A stretch of DNA of 64,000 nt, from contig NZ_FRCS01000003.1 of assembly GCF_900143005.1 (NCBI RefSeq), positions 186,001 to 250,000 of the forward strand, written 5' to 3'. This document shows positions 40,917 to 49,793 of this stretch, piece by piece. A program made the position numbers and the translations under genes. Every line of letters begins with the position of its first letter. Within the stretch, counting starts at the first letter, position 1. This stretch comes from Cryptosporangium aurantiacum. GTDB taxonomy: Bacteria > Actinomycetota > Actinomycetes > Mycobacteriales > Cryptosporangiaceae. Below the pieces are notes generated by a model. That model saw only the letters and a list, made by a program, of their open reading frames with translations, had not been told where the DNA came from and made no database searches.

Positions 40917-42110
40917 TCAGGCGACGCTGATGGGAAGGGTTTCCCAGCCGCGCATCGTCGACGTCGAGGACAGCGCCGCGTTGTCCCAGTCGACCTCCCA
41001 CTCGGTGAATCGCTTGAGGATCTCCTCGAGCGCGATGTTGCCTTCGATCCTCGCGAGTGCGTTGCCGAGGCAGTGGTGCGGGCCGCGGCCGAACGTGACG
41101 TGCCGGTCGATCTTGCGACGAATGTCGTAACGCTCGCCGTCCTCCCACCGATCCTCGTCGCGGTTGGCCGACGCGACGAGCAGCATCATCGCGCTGCCCG
41201 CCGGGATCGTGCGGCCGTACAGCTCCACCTCGGTCGTGACGTACCGGGCGATGGCGTGGCCGGTGGGCTCGAAACGCAGCGTCTCCTCGATGGTGTTCGG
41301 AATCAGGTCGCGGTTCTCGACCAGGTCCGCGCGCTGGTCCGGATACCGGTCGAGTAACGCGACGAGCCACCCGATCAGGCGGGCGGTCGTCTCGTTGCCC
41401 GCACCGGCAAGGACGGTCACGTAGGTCAGGATCTCCTCGCGGGTGAGCGTGCGCCGAACGCCTGTCTCGTCTTCGAACTCGGCGTTGAGCAGCTCGGTCA
41501 TCAGATCGTCGGACGGGTGGTCCGCACGCCAGTCGATGTATTCGGCGAACAGTTCCGTGTCGGTGAGCGCCTTCTCGGTCACCTTCATCGGCTGCCCCGG
41601 GTCCGTGCGGAGTTTGGCGTCGGCGCGATCGCGAACCGTCCGTTGATCGGACTCGGGGATTCCGAGCAGCATGCCGATGACCCGCATCGGGAGCTCGTTG
41701 GCGAACTCCGCCATGAGGTCGAAGCGGTCGAGTCCGACGAGCGGCTCGAGGCAACGGACGGCGTAGTCCCGAATCTCCGGCTCGAGAGCCGCCACCCGGC
41801 GCGGCGTGAAGACGCGCGAAAGCAGCTTGCGGTGGATGCCGTGGATCGGCGGATCCTCCATGAGCAGCGTGCCCGGTGGGATCTCGATGCCGGACTGGAT
41901 GATCTCGAGGATCGGACCACGCGAAGACGAGTAGGTCTCCCAGTCGAGCAGCCCAGTCTCGATGTCCTGCGACCGAGCCAGCGCGTAGAAGTCGTGCCGA
42001 TCGTTGTAGTACAGCGGCTCCTCGGCCCGCATCCGCCGGTAGATCGGGTACGGGTCACGCGCGATCGCGCGGTCGAACGGGTCCCAGTAGACCGGGCTCG
42101 CGTTGCTCAC
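40917..42110 (-). CDS. Cytochrome P450
   Basis: Soluble bacterial cytochrome P450 of 397 residues. Oxygen-binding I-helix motif AGAGNETTA (about 236-244), ExxR motif as EETLRFEP, and the heme-ligand loop FGRGPHHCLGNALAR with Cys347. GTG 42110 follows GGAGG by 8 bases; longer frames upstream run through the divergent promoter region. No ferredoxin or reductase gene is adjacent, so it draws on partners elsewhere. The sequence style (DPFDRAIARDPYPIYRRMRAEEPLYYN) fits CYP families that hydroxylate terpenoids, steroids or fatty acids. It is divergent from a TetR gene with an inverted repeat between them. Confidence 0.94.
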   Translation of the reverse strand: MSNASPVYWDPFDRAIARDPYPIYRRMRAEEPLYYNDRHDFYALARSQDIETGLLDWETYSSSRGPILEIIQSGIEIPPGTLLMEDPPIHGIHRKLLSRVFTPRRVAALEPEIRDYAVRCLEPLVGLDRFDLMAEFANELPMRVIGMLLGIPESDQRTVRDRADAKLRTDPGQPMKVTEKALTDTELFAEYIDWRADHPSDDLMTELLNAEFEDETGVRRTLTREEILTYVTVLAGAGNETTARLIGWLVALLDRYPDQRADLVENRDLIPNTIEETLRFEPTGHAIARYVTTEVELYGRTIPAGSAMMLLVASANRDEDRWEDGERYDIRRKIDRHVTFGRGPHHCLGNALARIEGNIALEEILKRFTEWEVDWDNAALSSTSTMRGWETLPISVA

Positions 42111-42140
42111 TCGGGCGCCTCCAAGCAGGGTCACGTGCCG

Positions 42141-42166
42141 AAAGTTTGAACACTTAGTAAAACTTT
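42141..42166. promoter_or_regulatory. AT-rich inverted repeat between P450 and TetR genes
   Basis: AAAGTTT (42141-42147) and AAACTTT (42160-42166) are perfect 7-bp arms with 12 bases between, in an AT-rich patch of the divergent region. A likely TetR operator controlling the P450. Confidence 0.55.
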
Positions 42167-42235
42167 GCGGCAATGCCTCGTCAAGGGAGCCCGGAAGACT
42201 TGGCAGAATGGAGCCGAACCGAGGAAAGAGGTGCA

Positions 42236-42838
42236 TTGGCGCAACCCCGTCGCCGTCGCGCGGCGACCGAAGAAAAGGTGACACGCGTCCTCGAGACCGC
42301 TGCGGAGATCATGCTGCGCGAGGGCTACGCTGCCGTGACCTCGCGGAGCATTGCGGCTCGCCTCGGCATCCAGCCGCCCCTCGTGCACTACTACTTCCCC
42401 ACGGTGGACGACCTCTTCGTCGCGCTTCTCCGGCGGGTGTCCGAGCTCAACGTCGAGCGGCTGACCGCCGTGATGGCGTCCGACCAGCCGCTCCGTGCCT
42501 GGTGGGACCTCGCGTCAGATCCCCGGGGAACGGGCCTGCTGGTCGAGTTCCTCGCCGCGGCCAATCACCGGCCGGCGTTGAAGCAGGAGATGGGTGAGGT
42601 CGCACGGCAAGTGCGGCAGATGCAGATGGCGGCTCTGGAGAAACTCCTGCCGGAGTACGGCCTCGACCCCGACCAGTTTCCACCGGCGCTCATCGCCGCC
42701 ACGGTGCAGGGCCTCGGGCTCGGCATCGTCGCCGACGAGACCGCGGGGTACAAGACCGAGCACGAGCAGGCCCGCGCCGCGGTCAGCCGACTGATCGATC
42801 GCCTCGAACAGCAGCGCGCAAGCCGGCATCCCGACTGA
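42236..42838 (+). CDS. TetR-family transcriptional regulator
   Basis: TetR regulator of about 200 residues: RRAATEEKVTRVLETAAEIMLREGYAAVTSRSIAARLGIQPPLVHYYFPTVDDLFVALLRR covers the helix-turn-helix region, given here in outline (core LGIQPPLVHYYF). Start choice: TTG 42236 has AGAGG 6 bases upstream and begins right before the basic helix; the ATG at 42173 would add 21 residues and put the start 7 bases after the inverted repeat. The shorter form is preferred but not certain. It is divergent from the P450 gene and is its probable repressor. Confidence 0.85.
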   Translation: MAQPRRRRAATEEKVTRVLETAAEIMLREGYAAVTSRSIAARLGIQPPLVHYYFPTVDDLFVALLRRVSELNVERLTAVMASDQPLRAWWDLASDPRGTGLLVEFLAAANHRPALKQEMGEVARQVRQMQMAALEKLLPEYGLDPDQFPPALIAATVQGLGLGIVADETAGYKTEHEQARAAVSRLIDRLEQQRASRHPD

Positions 42839-42863
42839 CGCACACGACCAGGGTGGACAGTCT

Positions 42864-45347
42864 TCACGGTCCGCTGAGCACGTCGGCGAGTTCCCGGCGA
42901 GCGGCTGCGGACAGGGCGGAGTAGTCGTTGAGCACCGTCGACAACGGCAGCGCGGCACCACGCTCGACGAAGGTGTCCGGGCACACTTCCGGCAGGTGCC
43001 TGCGGAGGATCGTGGTGATCGCGGCCCAGACGACGGCGTCGGCGGCCAGCACGTCGACCGGGCTGTCGAGGGTGAGTTCGACGGGTCGGGTATGCACCGG
43101 GTAAGTCCAGCGGTGGGTCCCCGGGCCGACCTGAGACACCTCGTCCGTCGGGTGCAGCGGCAGCTCGACGGTCGCTTCCGTCCCCGCCGGCACGACCACG
43201 ACCAGTTCCATTCCGTCGTCGGTCACACGCCACTCGACCTCCAAACGCCCGCGTCTCGTCTCGTGGGCGGTCCTCGCGAACGTGAGGCCCCCACCGGGAC
43301 GGGGTGCGATCCGCACGGTGCGGTAGCCCGGCTCGGTCGGTCGGAGGCCACCCACAACGGTGTGCAGCCAGTTCGCGATCGCACCGAGCGCGTAGTGGTT
43401 GAGTGACGTCATCCCGGACGGATTGACGGTCCCGTCCGGGAGGATCGCGTCCCACCGTTCCCAGATCGTCGTCGCGCCCCGCGTCACGGCGTAGAGGAAT
43501 GAGGGCGCCTCCTCCCGGAGCAGCAGGAGGTAGGCCTCGTCGGTGTGCCCGGTCTTGGTCAGCGCATGGGCGACGTGCGGCGTACCGGCGAACCCGGTCG
43601 CGATCCGGCCACCGTCCCGGCGGACGATCTCCGCGAGGCGCCGTCCCGCGGTGGCCAGCTGAACGTCGTCCACCAGATCGAAGTGAATCGCGAGCGCGTA
43701 CGCGGTCGCGCTCTCGTTCGTGATCCGGCCGTTGGCGGTCACGTACTCGGCGCGGAACGCTTCGCGGACGCGACCGGCGAGCGCAGCGAAGCGCCGCGCG
43801 TCATCCACACGCCCGAGCGCATCGGCCGCGGCCGCCATCTCCCGGGCCACCTTGGCGAAGTAGGCCGTGGCGACGAGGTGCGCATCGGTCTTGCCCTCGC
43901 GCGGACGGGTCAGCGGCGCATCCGGGTCGAGCCAATCGCCGAACTGAAACCCTTCGCGCCAGAGACCACTGGGGTCGAGCAGCGCCTCGACGCTCCGGGT
44001 GAACGCCGCCATCGAGTCGTAGCTGCGCCGCAGGATGTCGAGGTCGCCGTACTCCCAGTAGAGCGCCCACGGAAGGCTGACCGCGGTGTCGCTCCACAGC
44101 GCGGTCGGCGACTTGTACGTGTGCTGGACATCGGGCACGACGTACGGGACGTACCCCAGGGCCTGCTGCTCGGTGGCCAGGTCCGCGAGCCACGATCGCA
44201 GCGCCCCGGAGACGTCGTAGAGAAAGGTGGCGGTCGGCGCGAACGCGTTGATGTCGCCGGTGTAGCCGAGACGTTCGTCGCGCTGTGGACAGTCGGTCGG
44301 GAGCCCGACGAAGTTGCCGCGCATCGACCAGACGACGTTCTCGTGCAGCCGGTTGACCAGAGGGTTCGAGCACTCGAACCAGCCGGTCCGCTCCATGTCG
44401 CTGTGGACGACGACCGCACGCACGTCGTCGGGAGGCACCGCGCCGAGGGGCCCGGTGATCTCGGCGTAGCGGAAGCCGTGGAACGTGAAGCGGGGCTCGA
44501 ACTCCTCGGCGCCGGTACCCGCCAGGACGTAGGTGTCGGTGGCCCGCGCCGGGCGCAGCGTCGTGTAATCCGGCAGGCCGTCGACGAGGACCTCGGCGTG
44601 CCGCACCGTGACCTCGTGCCCCCGCGGGCCGGTGAGCCGCAGCCGGACCCAGCCCGCGATGTTCTGACCGAAGTCGACGATCGTCGTACCGCGCGCCGAC
44701 GGACGAATCTCGATGGGTGCGAGTTCCTCGATCCGCCGGATCGGTGGCGCGACCGGGTCGACCAGCGTGGCGAGATCCCACTCGACGGGTTCCACGGCGC
44801 CCCACCGCTCGTCGTCGAACCCGGGGCGGTTCCACCCGCCCGCCTCGCGGCGCGCGTCGGTCGTGACGCCGTCGTAGATGCTGGTGGCGCGGATCGATCC
44901 CGCGCCGGCCCGGAACTGCCGGTCGGTGACGACGACCTCGGTGCCGCCCGGGTAGCGCAGCTCGATCACCGCGAACAGCGCCACCCGGTCGGCGAAGTGG
45001 TGCCGCCGGGCGATGCCCTCGTAGCCGAGCCGGCCGGTCGCCCAGCCCTCGCCGACGATCGCGCCGAACGCGTTCGCTCCCGGGTGCAGCAGCGCGGTGA
45101 CGTCGTGACTGCGGACGAGCAGCCGGTGGCGGTACGACGTCCAGCCGGGTTCGAGTACTTCGTCGCCGACCCGGACACCGTTGAGATACGGCTCGACGAT
45201 GCCGAGCGCGGTCACCCACAGCGTCGCCGACGCGAGGTCCGGCGTCACCTCGAACTCGCGGCGGAAGTACACCGCCGGGTCGCCTTCCCGGCTGAGCGGG
45301 AACGCGCACGCACCGATCATCACCGCGCCACTGCCCCGGTAACTCAC
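42864..45347 (-). CDS. GH78 alpha-L-rhamnosidase (second copy)
   Basis: Alpha-L-rhamnosidase of 827 residues, no signal peptide. N-terminal beta-sandwich with FRREFEVTPDLASATLWVTALG and VEPYLNGVRVGDEVLEPGWT (30-70), linker TIVDFGQNIAGWVRL (222-236), (alpha/alpha)6 barrel with the complete acid motif DCPQRDERLGYTGD (352-365, Asp357 and Glu358) and GATTIWERWD with the proposed base Glu630. About 70 extra C-terminal residues form a helical tail not seen in the first copy. The GTG at 45347 overlaps the GH1 stop (GTGA), so it is the last gene of the operon binding protein - two permeases - GH1 - GH78. It is distinct in sequence from the copy at 17442-20087, which suggests different rhamnoside linkages. 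Confidence 0.93.
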   Translation of the reverse strand: MSYRGSGAVMIGACAFPLSREGDPAVYFRREFEVTPDLASATLWVTALGIVEPYLNGVRVGDEVLEPGWTSYRHRLLVRSHDVTALLHPGANAFGAIVGEGWATGRLGYEGIARRHHFADRVALFAVIELRYPGGTEVVVTDRQFRAGAGSIRATSIYDGVTTDARREAGGWNRPGFDDERWGAVEPVEWDLATLVDPVAPPIRRIEELAPIEIRPSARGTTIVDFGQNIAGWVRLRLTGPRGHEVTVRHAEVLVDGLPDYTTLRPARATDTYVLAGTGAEEFEPRFTFHGFRYAEITGPLGAVPPDDVRAVVVHSDMERTGWFECSNPLVNRLHENVVWSMRGNFVGLPTDCPQRDERLGYTGDINAFAPTATFLYDVSGALRSWLADLATEQQALGYVPYVVPDVQHTYKSPTALWSDTAVSLPWALYWEYGDLDILRRSYDSMAAFTRSVEALLDPSGLWREGFQFGDWLDPDAPLTRPREGKTDAHLVATAYFAKVAREMAAAADALGRVDDARRFAALAGRVREAFRAEYVTANGRITNESATAYALAIHFDLVDDVQLATAGRRLAEIVRRDGGRIATGFAGTPHVAHALTKTGHTDEAYLLLLREEAPSFLYAVTRGATTIWERWDAILPDGTVNPSGMTSLNHYALGAIANWLHTVVGGLRPTEPGYRTVRIAPRPGGGLTFARTAHETRRGRLEVEWRVTDDGMELVVVVPAGTEATVELPLHPTDEVSQVGPGTHRWTYPVHTRPVELTLDSPVDVLAADAVVWAAITTILRRHLPEVCPDTFVERGAALPLSTVLNDYSALSAAARRELADVLSGP

Positions 45348-46579
45348 CGCAGGGTCTTCCGAGCGGCGACGCCGCCCAGCCACGTCGCCGAGGGCCGCGG
45401 ACGACGCTCGAACGTGGTCCGGTCGACCTCGACCAGACCGAACGTCACGTCGAACCCGGAGAACCATTCGAACTCGTCCAGCAGCGTCCAGTGCAGGTAC
45501 CCCCGCACGTCGAGGCCGTCGGCCACCGCGCCGGCGAGATGGCCTAGTGCCTGGCCGGTGTGGCGGATGCGCTGCTCGTCGTCGCGCGTGCAGACGCCGT
45601 GCTCGGTGATCACGACCGGACGGCCCGAGACCGCCGCCGCGTTGCGGGCCGCGTTCGCCAGCGACTCGGGGTAGTACTCCCAGTTCAGGTCGTCGACGGC
45701 CACGCCCGGCCCCGGCTTCTGCACGCCGTGCTCGCCGACCAGACGCCGGGTGTAGTTCTGCACGCCGACGAAGTCGTCGTCACGGCTGACCTCGAGCCAG
45801 CTCGTGAGCGCCTGGTTCCGCACCTCGGCGGCACGGTCCTCGAAGCCGGGGACGGCCTGGTAGTCGACGCAGGCCAGCGACCAGCCCACGGGAACGTCGA
45901 CGTGGGACTTGATCACCTCGGTGGCACGCCGGTGGGCTTCGGTGTATCGGCCCAGTTGGTCGCCCTCCCACAGCATCATCGGCGTGAACGTGCCCTGACC
46001 GCTGGGGTGGCGGCGGCTCGCGTGCTCCAGCGCGCGGGCGAGGTCGCCCACGGCCGAGCCGCCCACACCTCCGCCGCCGACCGCCGCGACCGTGGCGACG
46101 TTGGGCTCGTTGAGCGTGATCGCCCAGTCGATCTCACCCTTCAGGTGGGCGGCGACGACGTCGACGTAGCGCGCGAACCGGTCGACGGCAGCGGGGTTGG
46201 TCCAGCCACCCTCGGCGGCGAACCAGACCGGCGTCGTCCAGTGGTTGAACGTCACGAACGTGCGCAGGCCGAGTTCTCGGCAGGTCGCGGCGAGCCGCCG
46301 GTAGTGGCCCAGCGCTGCGCGGGAGAACTCGCCGGGCTCCGGTTCGACTCGCGACCACTCGACGCTGAACCGCAACGCCTGCAGCCCCAGATCCGCGGTG
46401 AGCGCGACGTCCTCGCGCCAGCGGTGGTAGAAGTCCACCGCGTCCTCGCTGGGGTGCCGGAACACCGTGTCGGGCACGTGTTCCAGTGCCCAGCAGTCGC
46501 TCGCGACGTTGCCGCCCTCGATCTGGTGGCCGGCCGTGGCCGCACCGATGAGGAAGTCCGGCGGGAAAGCAGTGCTCAT
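45344..46579 (-). CDS. GH1 family beta-glycosidase (second copy)
   Basis: Family 1 beta-glycosidase of 411 residues, intracellular. Acid/base Glu158 in ITLNEPN, nucleophile Glu326 in VVITEHG, N-terminal FLIGAATAGHQIEGG, and YLHWTLLDEFEW near the C-terminus. It has the same length and overall plan as the copy at 8245-9480, clearly a paralogue, with differences in the +1 loop. ATG 46579 has an AGAAAGAG box. It is translated just before the GH78 gene (GTGA overlap) and 37 bases after the permease gene, so sugar import and both hydrolases are co-expressed. Confidence 0.92.
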   Translation of the reverse strand: MSTAFPPDFLIGAATAGHQIEGGNVASDCWALEHVPDTVFRHPSEDAVDFYHRWREDVALTADLGLQALRFSVEWSRVEPEPGEFSRAALGHYRRLAATCRELGLRTFVTFNHWTTPVWFAAEGGWTNPAAVDRFARYVDVVAAHLKGEIDWAITLNEPNVATVAAVGGGGVGGSAVGDLARALEHASRRHPSGQGTFTPMMLWEGDQLGRYTEAHRRATEVIKSHVDVPVGWSLACVDYQAVPGFEDRAAEVRNQALTSWLEVSRDDDFVGVQNYTRRLVGEHGVQKPGPGVAVDDLNWEYYPESLANAARNAAAVSGRPVVITEHGVCTRDDEQRIRHTGQALGHLAGAVADGLDVRGYLHWTLLDEFEWFSGFDVTFGLVEVDRTTFERRPRPSATWLGGVAARKTLR

Positions 46580-46616
46580 GGAATCTCTTTCTCGGTGAGC
46601 TGAGCCGTGGTCCGGT

Positions 46617-47447
46617 TCAGCCCTTGATCGCGCCTGCCGACAGTCCGGGCACCACGCGACGCTGGACGGCCAGGTACACCAGAACGAGCGGAATGCTCGT
46701 CAGGACGACATGGGCGAAGATGACGTTCCAGCGCAGCACCGGCTGATCCGCCGACGCTGACGCGAATTGATACAACGCGAGGGGCAGCGTGGCCCGGTCT
46801 TGGCCCTGAAGCAGGAAACCCGCGAAGAAGAACTCATTCCAGGTCGAGATGATCAGGATGACCGAGCCGACCAGCAAAACCGGCACGGTGAGCGGGAAGA
46901 TGATGCGGATGAAGATCTGCAGTTTGCTGGCGCCGTCGATGGACGCCGCCTCTTCCAGGTCCCGCGGCACCGACTTGATGAACCCGGTCGCGAGGAAGAC
47001 GACGTTGCCCATCCGGGTCGCCGCCATCACCAGGAAGTAGCCGAACCGGGTTCCGTCGATTCCGAGGACCTGCAACTCGTAGATCGTCGGAAGGATGGCC
47101 GCCGGAAGCACGATCGAGAGCACCGTGATGTTGTAGGCGACCTTCGCCGTCATCGACGGCGACCGCGCGTACGCCCAGGCGGCCATCGCACCGAACAGCA
47201 CGATGACGACGATCGTGGGAACGACGACGACCAGGCTGTTCGTCAGAGCCTGGAAGTACCCTCCCTCGTTGACGACGAACGAGTAGTTCTCCCAGAGCGC
47301 CCACTCGTGCGGCAGCCCGAGATCCAGCAGCGCGGCCTCGCTCAGCGGCTTTGCCGAGTTGACCAGCAGCATCCACATCGGCAGGACGACCCAGAACAGC
47401 GCGATGACGCTGAGCGCGGTGATCCGCAACGCGTTCTTGGTCTTCAC
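46617..47447 (-). CDS. CUT1 sugar ABC permease (MalG type)
   Basis: Permease of 276 residues with six membrane helices. N-terminal helix ITALSVIALFWVVLPMWMLLVNS, and the cytoplasmic EAA motif EAASIDGASKLQIFIRIIFPL at about 162-182, typical of the second permease of carbohydrate uptake family 1. Its ATG overlaps the stop of the first permease. No ATPase gene accompanies the system; in actinomycetes such importers commonly share a multi-use ATPase of the MsiK kind encoded elsewhere. Confidence 0.93.
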   Translation of the reverse strand: MKTKNALRITALSVIALFWVVLPMWMLLVNSAKPLSEAALLDLGLPHEWALWENYSFVVNEGGYFQALTNSLVVVVPTIVVIVLFGAMAAWAYARSPSMTAKVAYNITVLSIVLPAAILPTIYELQVLGIDGTRFGYFLVMAATRMGNVVFLATGFIKSVPRDLEEAASIDGASKLQIFIRIIFPLTVPVLLVGSVILIISTWNEFFFAGFLLQGQDRATLPLALYQFASASADQPVLRWNVIFAHVVLTSIPLVLVYLAVQRRVVPGLSAGAIKG

Positions 47448-48379
47448 GCCTCCACCTCCCGGCGCCGGAGGTACGCGATCAGCGGGAGCCCCAGCGCGAC
47501 CACCAGGATCGTGACGACCAGGCTCAGCGAGCTCGCCATTCCGAAGAAGCCACTTCCGTACTGGTTGAACAGGGCGATGTTGAGCACGGTGGTCGCGTTG
47601 CCCGGCCCGCCGCGCGTCGTCGCGGCGACGAGGTCGAACGCGTTGATCGCGCCGAGCATCGTCACCACGACCGTGAACGTGAACGCGGGTGCCAGGAGCC
47701 GGAACCGGATACGCCAGAACCGTTGCCAGGCGTTCGCACCGTCGATCGTCGCGGCCTCGAGCAGCTCACCGGGGATGTTGTTGAGCCCGGCGATGTAGAC
47801 CAGCGTGATCAGCCCGCTCCACTTCCACGCGTCGACGAACGCCAGGCTGAGCAACGCGCTCGTGTCTCCGCCGAGCCAGGCGTAGTCGAATCCGGGGCGC
47901 ACGATCGAGATCGCCTGGTTCAGCGGTCCGCTGGGCGCGAGGATCGCGCCCCAGATGTAACCGGCGGCCACCGGAGCGACCAGCACCGGCAGGAAGAAGA
48001 ACGACCGGAAGAACCCGTTGACCCGGTTCGAGCGCTGCAGAACCAGCGCCATCGACAGGCTGAACACGTTCTGGATGAGCATCGCCGCCACCGCGTACAG
48101 CAGCGTGACTCGGACGGCCGGCCAGAGGATGTTCTGGTCGATCAGACCGCGGTAGTTCTCCAGGCCGTTGAACGAGATGACGTCGGAGTACCCGCTCCAG
48201 TTCGTGAACGCGAACCGCAGGTTGAGCAGGAACGGGACCGTGAAGAACCCGGTCACCAGAACGAAGGCCGGAAGGATGAACGGCCACCATCCGCCGAACT
48301 GCCGTTTTCTGCGGCGGCGCCCGCGCGCGGCGGGGGCGTCGACCCCGCCGCGCGCCGGAGCGCTGGTCGTGGAACTCAT
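47444..48379 (-). CDS. CUT1 sugar ABC permease (MalF type)
   Basis: Permease of 311 residues. A basic, Arg-rich N-terminal 28 residues precede six membrane helices; the EAA motif EAATIDGANAWQRFWRIRFRLL is at about 210-231. It begins 8 bases after the binding-protein stop, and its end overlaps the second permease. With them it forms a carbohydrate importer for mono- or oligosaccharides or glycosides. Substrate is suggested by the linked GH1 and GH78 enzymes: a beta-linked, rhamnose-containing glycoside. Confidence 0.93.
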   Translation of the reverse strand: MSSTTSAPARGGVDAPAARGRRRRKRQFGGWWPFILPAFVLVTGFFTVPFLLNLRFAFTNWSGYSDVISFNGLENYRGLIDQNILWPAVRVTLLYAVAAMLIQNVFSLSMALVLQRSNRVNGFFRSFFFLPVLVAPVAAGYIWGAILAPSGPLNQAISIVRPGFDYAWLGGDTSALLSLAFVDAWKWSGLITLVYIAGLNNIPGELLEAATIDGANAWQRFWRIRFRLLAPAFTFTVVVTMLGAINAFDLVAATTRGGPGNATTVLNIALFNQYGSGFFGMASSLSLVVTILVVALGLPLIAYLRRREVEA

Positions 48380-48387
48380 CGCGCTCG

Positions 48388-49710
48388 TTACCAGCCGGCC
48401 AGCTGCGCCGACTTCGCCCCTTGTTCCAGGGCCTTCTGAGCGAGCTCACCGACCTCGGCCGGAGTGTTCTGGCCACTGAGGAGACCGGTCATCAGCGTCG
48501 GGAACTGGGCGCCGAAGCCGACCAGGCTCGCGTTGACGGCCAGCGCCTTGTCGCCGTCGTACGCGGTGGCGAAGTCCTTCTCGATGCCCACCGGCTCCGC
48601 GGCCTTCGCGCCGGACAGTGCCGGGAACCGTTTGGTCTCGGTCAGGTACTCCTGGTAGCCGTCGGTGGTGATCCACTGGATGAACGCCAGGGCCGTGCTC
48701 TGGCGATCGGCGTCACCGGTCTTCGGGACGTACCAGGTGCCGTTGAAGGACGGCGACCACGCGGACGTCGTCGTGGTCGCCGACGGCGACGCCCAGCCGA
48801 TCGCGTCGCTCGCCTTGGCGGTGTCCCCGCCGTACACCTCGGTCAGCGACGGGAGCGAGCTGGTGTTCTGCGGCAGGATCGCCGCCTTGCCGTCCGCCAG
48901 GATCTGGAACGACGGTTCCGACTTCGCGGTCGTGGCGTCCCTGTTGAAGCAGCCCATCCCCTGGAGCTTCTTGTACTCGGTGAGCGCCGCGACGAACGGG
49001 CCCTCGGGGTCGTCGAGGGTCGCTTTCTTGGCAAGGAGATCCTGAGAGTAGTTTTCGCCCTTCTCGGTGCCGGCGAGGTACATCAGGATCTGGATCTGCG
49101 TCGGCCACTGCGAGCCGCCGGCCTCGTAGATCGGCGTCACGCCCGGGGCCTTCCGCTTCACGGTGGTGCAGATCTTCTCGAGGTCCGCGAAGGTCTTGGG
49201 AGCGGTCAGCCCGGCGTCGGCCAAGACTGTTCTGTTGTAGTACATGCCGAACATGCCGGGTCCGACGGTGAGCGCGGCATAGATCTTGCCGTTCAGCGAG
49301 CCGGCGCTCTCGTAGATCTCGCCCGAGCGCTCGACATAGGGCATGTCCGACATCTCGACGAGGTTCTTCGCCGGGTTGAGTGCCCAGAACAGCGAGGTGG
49401 CGTGGTATTCGAGCAGGTCCGGACGGTCGCCGCTGGCCCATTTGGTCTGGACCTGGTTTTCCAGGCCGTCCGCGGGGATCTCGACGAGGCTCAGCTTGAC
49501 GCCGAACTTCTTCTCGAACCTCTTGTACGCGTTGCGCACGTACGGTTGATCGGCCGTGCTCGTCCAGACGGTGAGCTCTTTGGCCTTGACCGTGGCCGTG
49601 CCGTCGGCAGCCACCCCGCTGTCGTTCGCGGAGTCGTTGTTCGCCGAGCAGGCCGCAAGGGCAAGGCCGACGGCGGTCGCCACAGCGACCGCGCGTGCGA
49701 ACCGTTTCAT
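48388..49710 (-). CDS. Sugar ABC importer solute-binding lipoprotein, family 1
   Basis: Extracellular sugar-binding lipoprotein of 440 residues. Signal sequence MKRFARAVAVATAVGLALAAC with the lipobox cysteine at residue 21, followed by an Asn/Ser linker. The mature part shows the family 1 pattern: KELTVWTSTADQPY, YKRFEKKFGVKLSLVEIP, WASGDRPDLLEYHA, PGMFGMYYNRTVLADAGLTAPKTF and a late STALAFIQWITT. ATG 49710 has AAGGAGAG 5 bases upstream; the long upstream frame is noise. First gene of the operon and directly behind the promoter at 49794-49841, which has the shared operator plus a second LacI-type palindrome. Confidence 0.94.
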   Translation of the reverse strand: MKRFARAVAVATAVGLALAACSANNDSANDSGVAADGTATVKAKELTVWTSTADQPYVRNAYKRFEKKFGVKLSLVEIPADGLENQVQTKWASGDRPDLLEYHATSLFWALNPAKNLVEMSDMPYVERSGEIYESAGSLNGKIYAALTVGPGMFGMYYNRTVLADAGLTAPKTFADLEKICTTVKRKAPGVTPIYEAGGSQWPTQIQILMYLAGTEKGENYSQDLLAKKATLDDPEGPFVAALTEYKKLQGMGCFNRDATTAKSEPSFQILADGKAAILPQNTSSLPSLTEVYGGDTAKASDAIGWASPSATTTTSAWSPSFNGTWYVPKTGDADRQSTALAFIQWITTDGYQEYLTETKRFPALSGAKAAEPVGIEKDFATAYDGDKALAVNASLVGFGAQFPTLMTGLLSGQNTPAEVGELAQKALEQGAKSAQLAGW

Positions 49711-49769
49711 CGTCTCTCCTTGGGTCTTCACTGACCCCGCGCATGGATTGGGGGGCTCCGCAAACAGCG

Positions 49770-49783
49770 CGCAAGCGTTTGCG
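49770..49783. promoter_or_regulatory. Second LacI-type palindrome, CGCAAGCGTTTGCG
   Basis: CGCAAGCGTTTGCG has matching CGCAA / TTGCG arms and the central CG typical of LacI-family operators. It is different in sequence from the shared GGCAA element. It sits just downstream of the predicted transcript start (about 49787) of the sugar importer operon, a good repression position, and 150 bases from the second LacI gene. Confidence 0.6.
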
Positions 49784-49793
49784 TGGCCGGGAA

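Noticed and set aside
43545-45674. Rightward open frame of about 700 codons opposite GH78 and GH1
   Set aside because: Antisense shadow; composition of Arg, Val and Asp repeats and no recognisable domain, while the minus strand has full GH78 and GH1 signatures.
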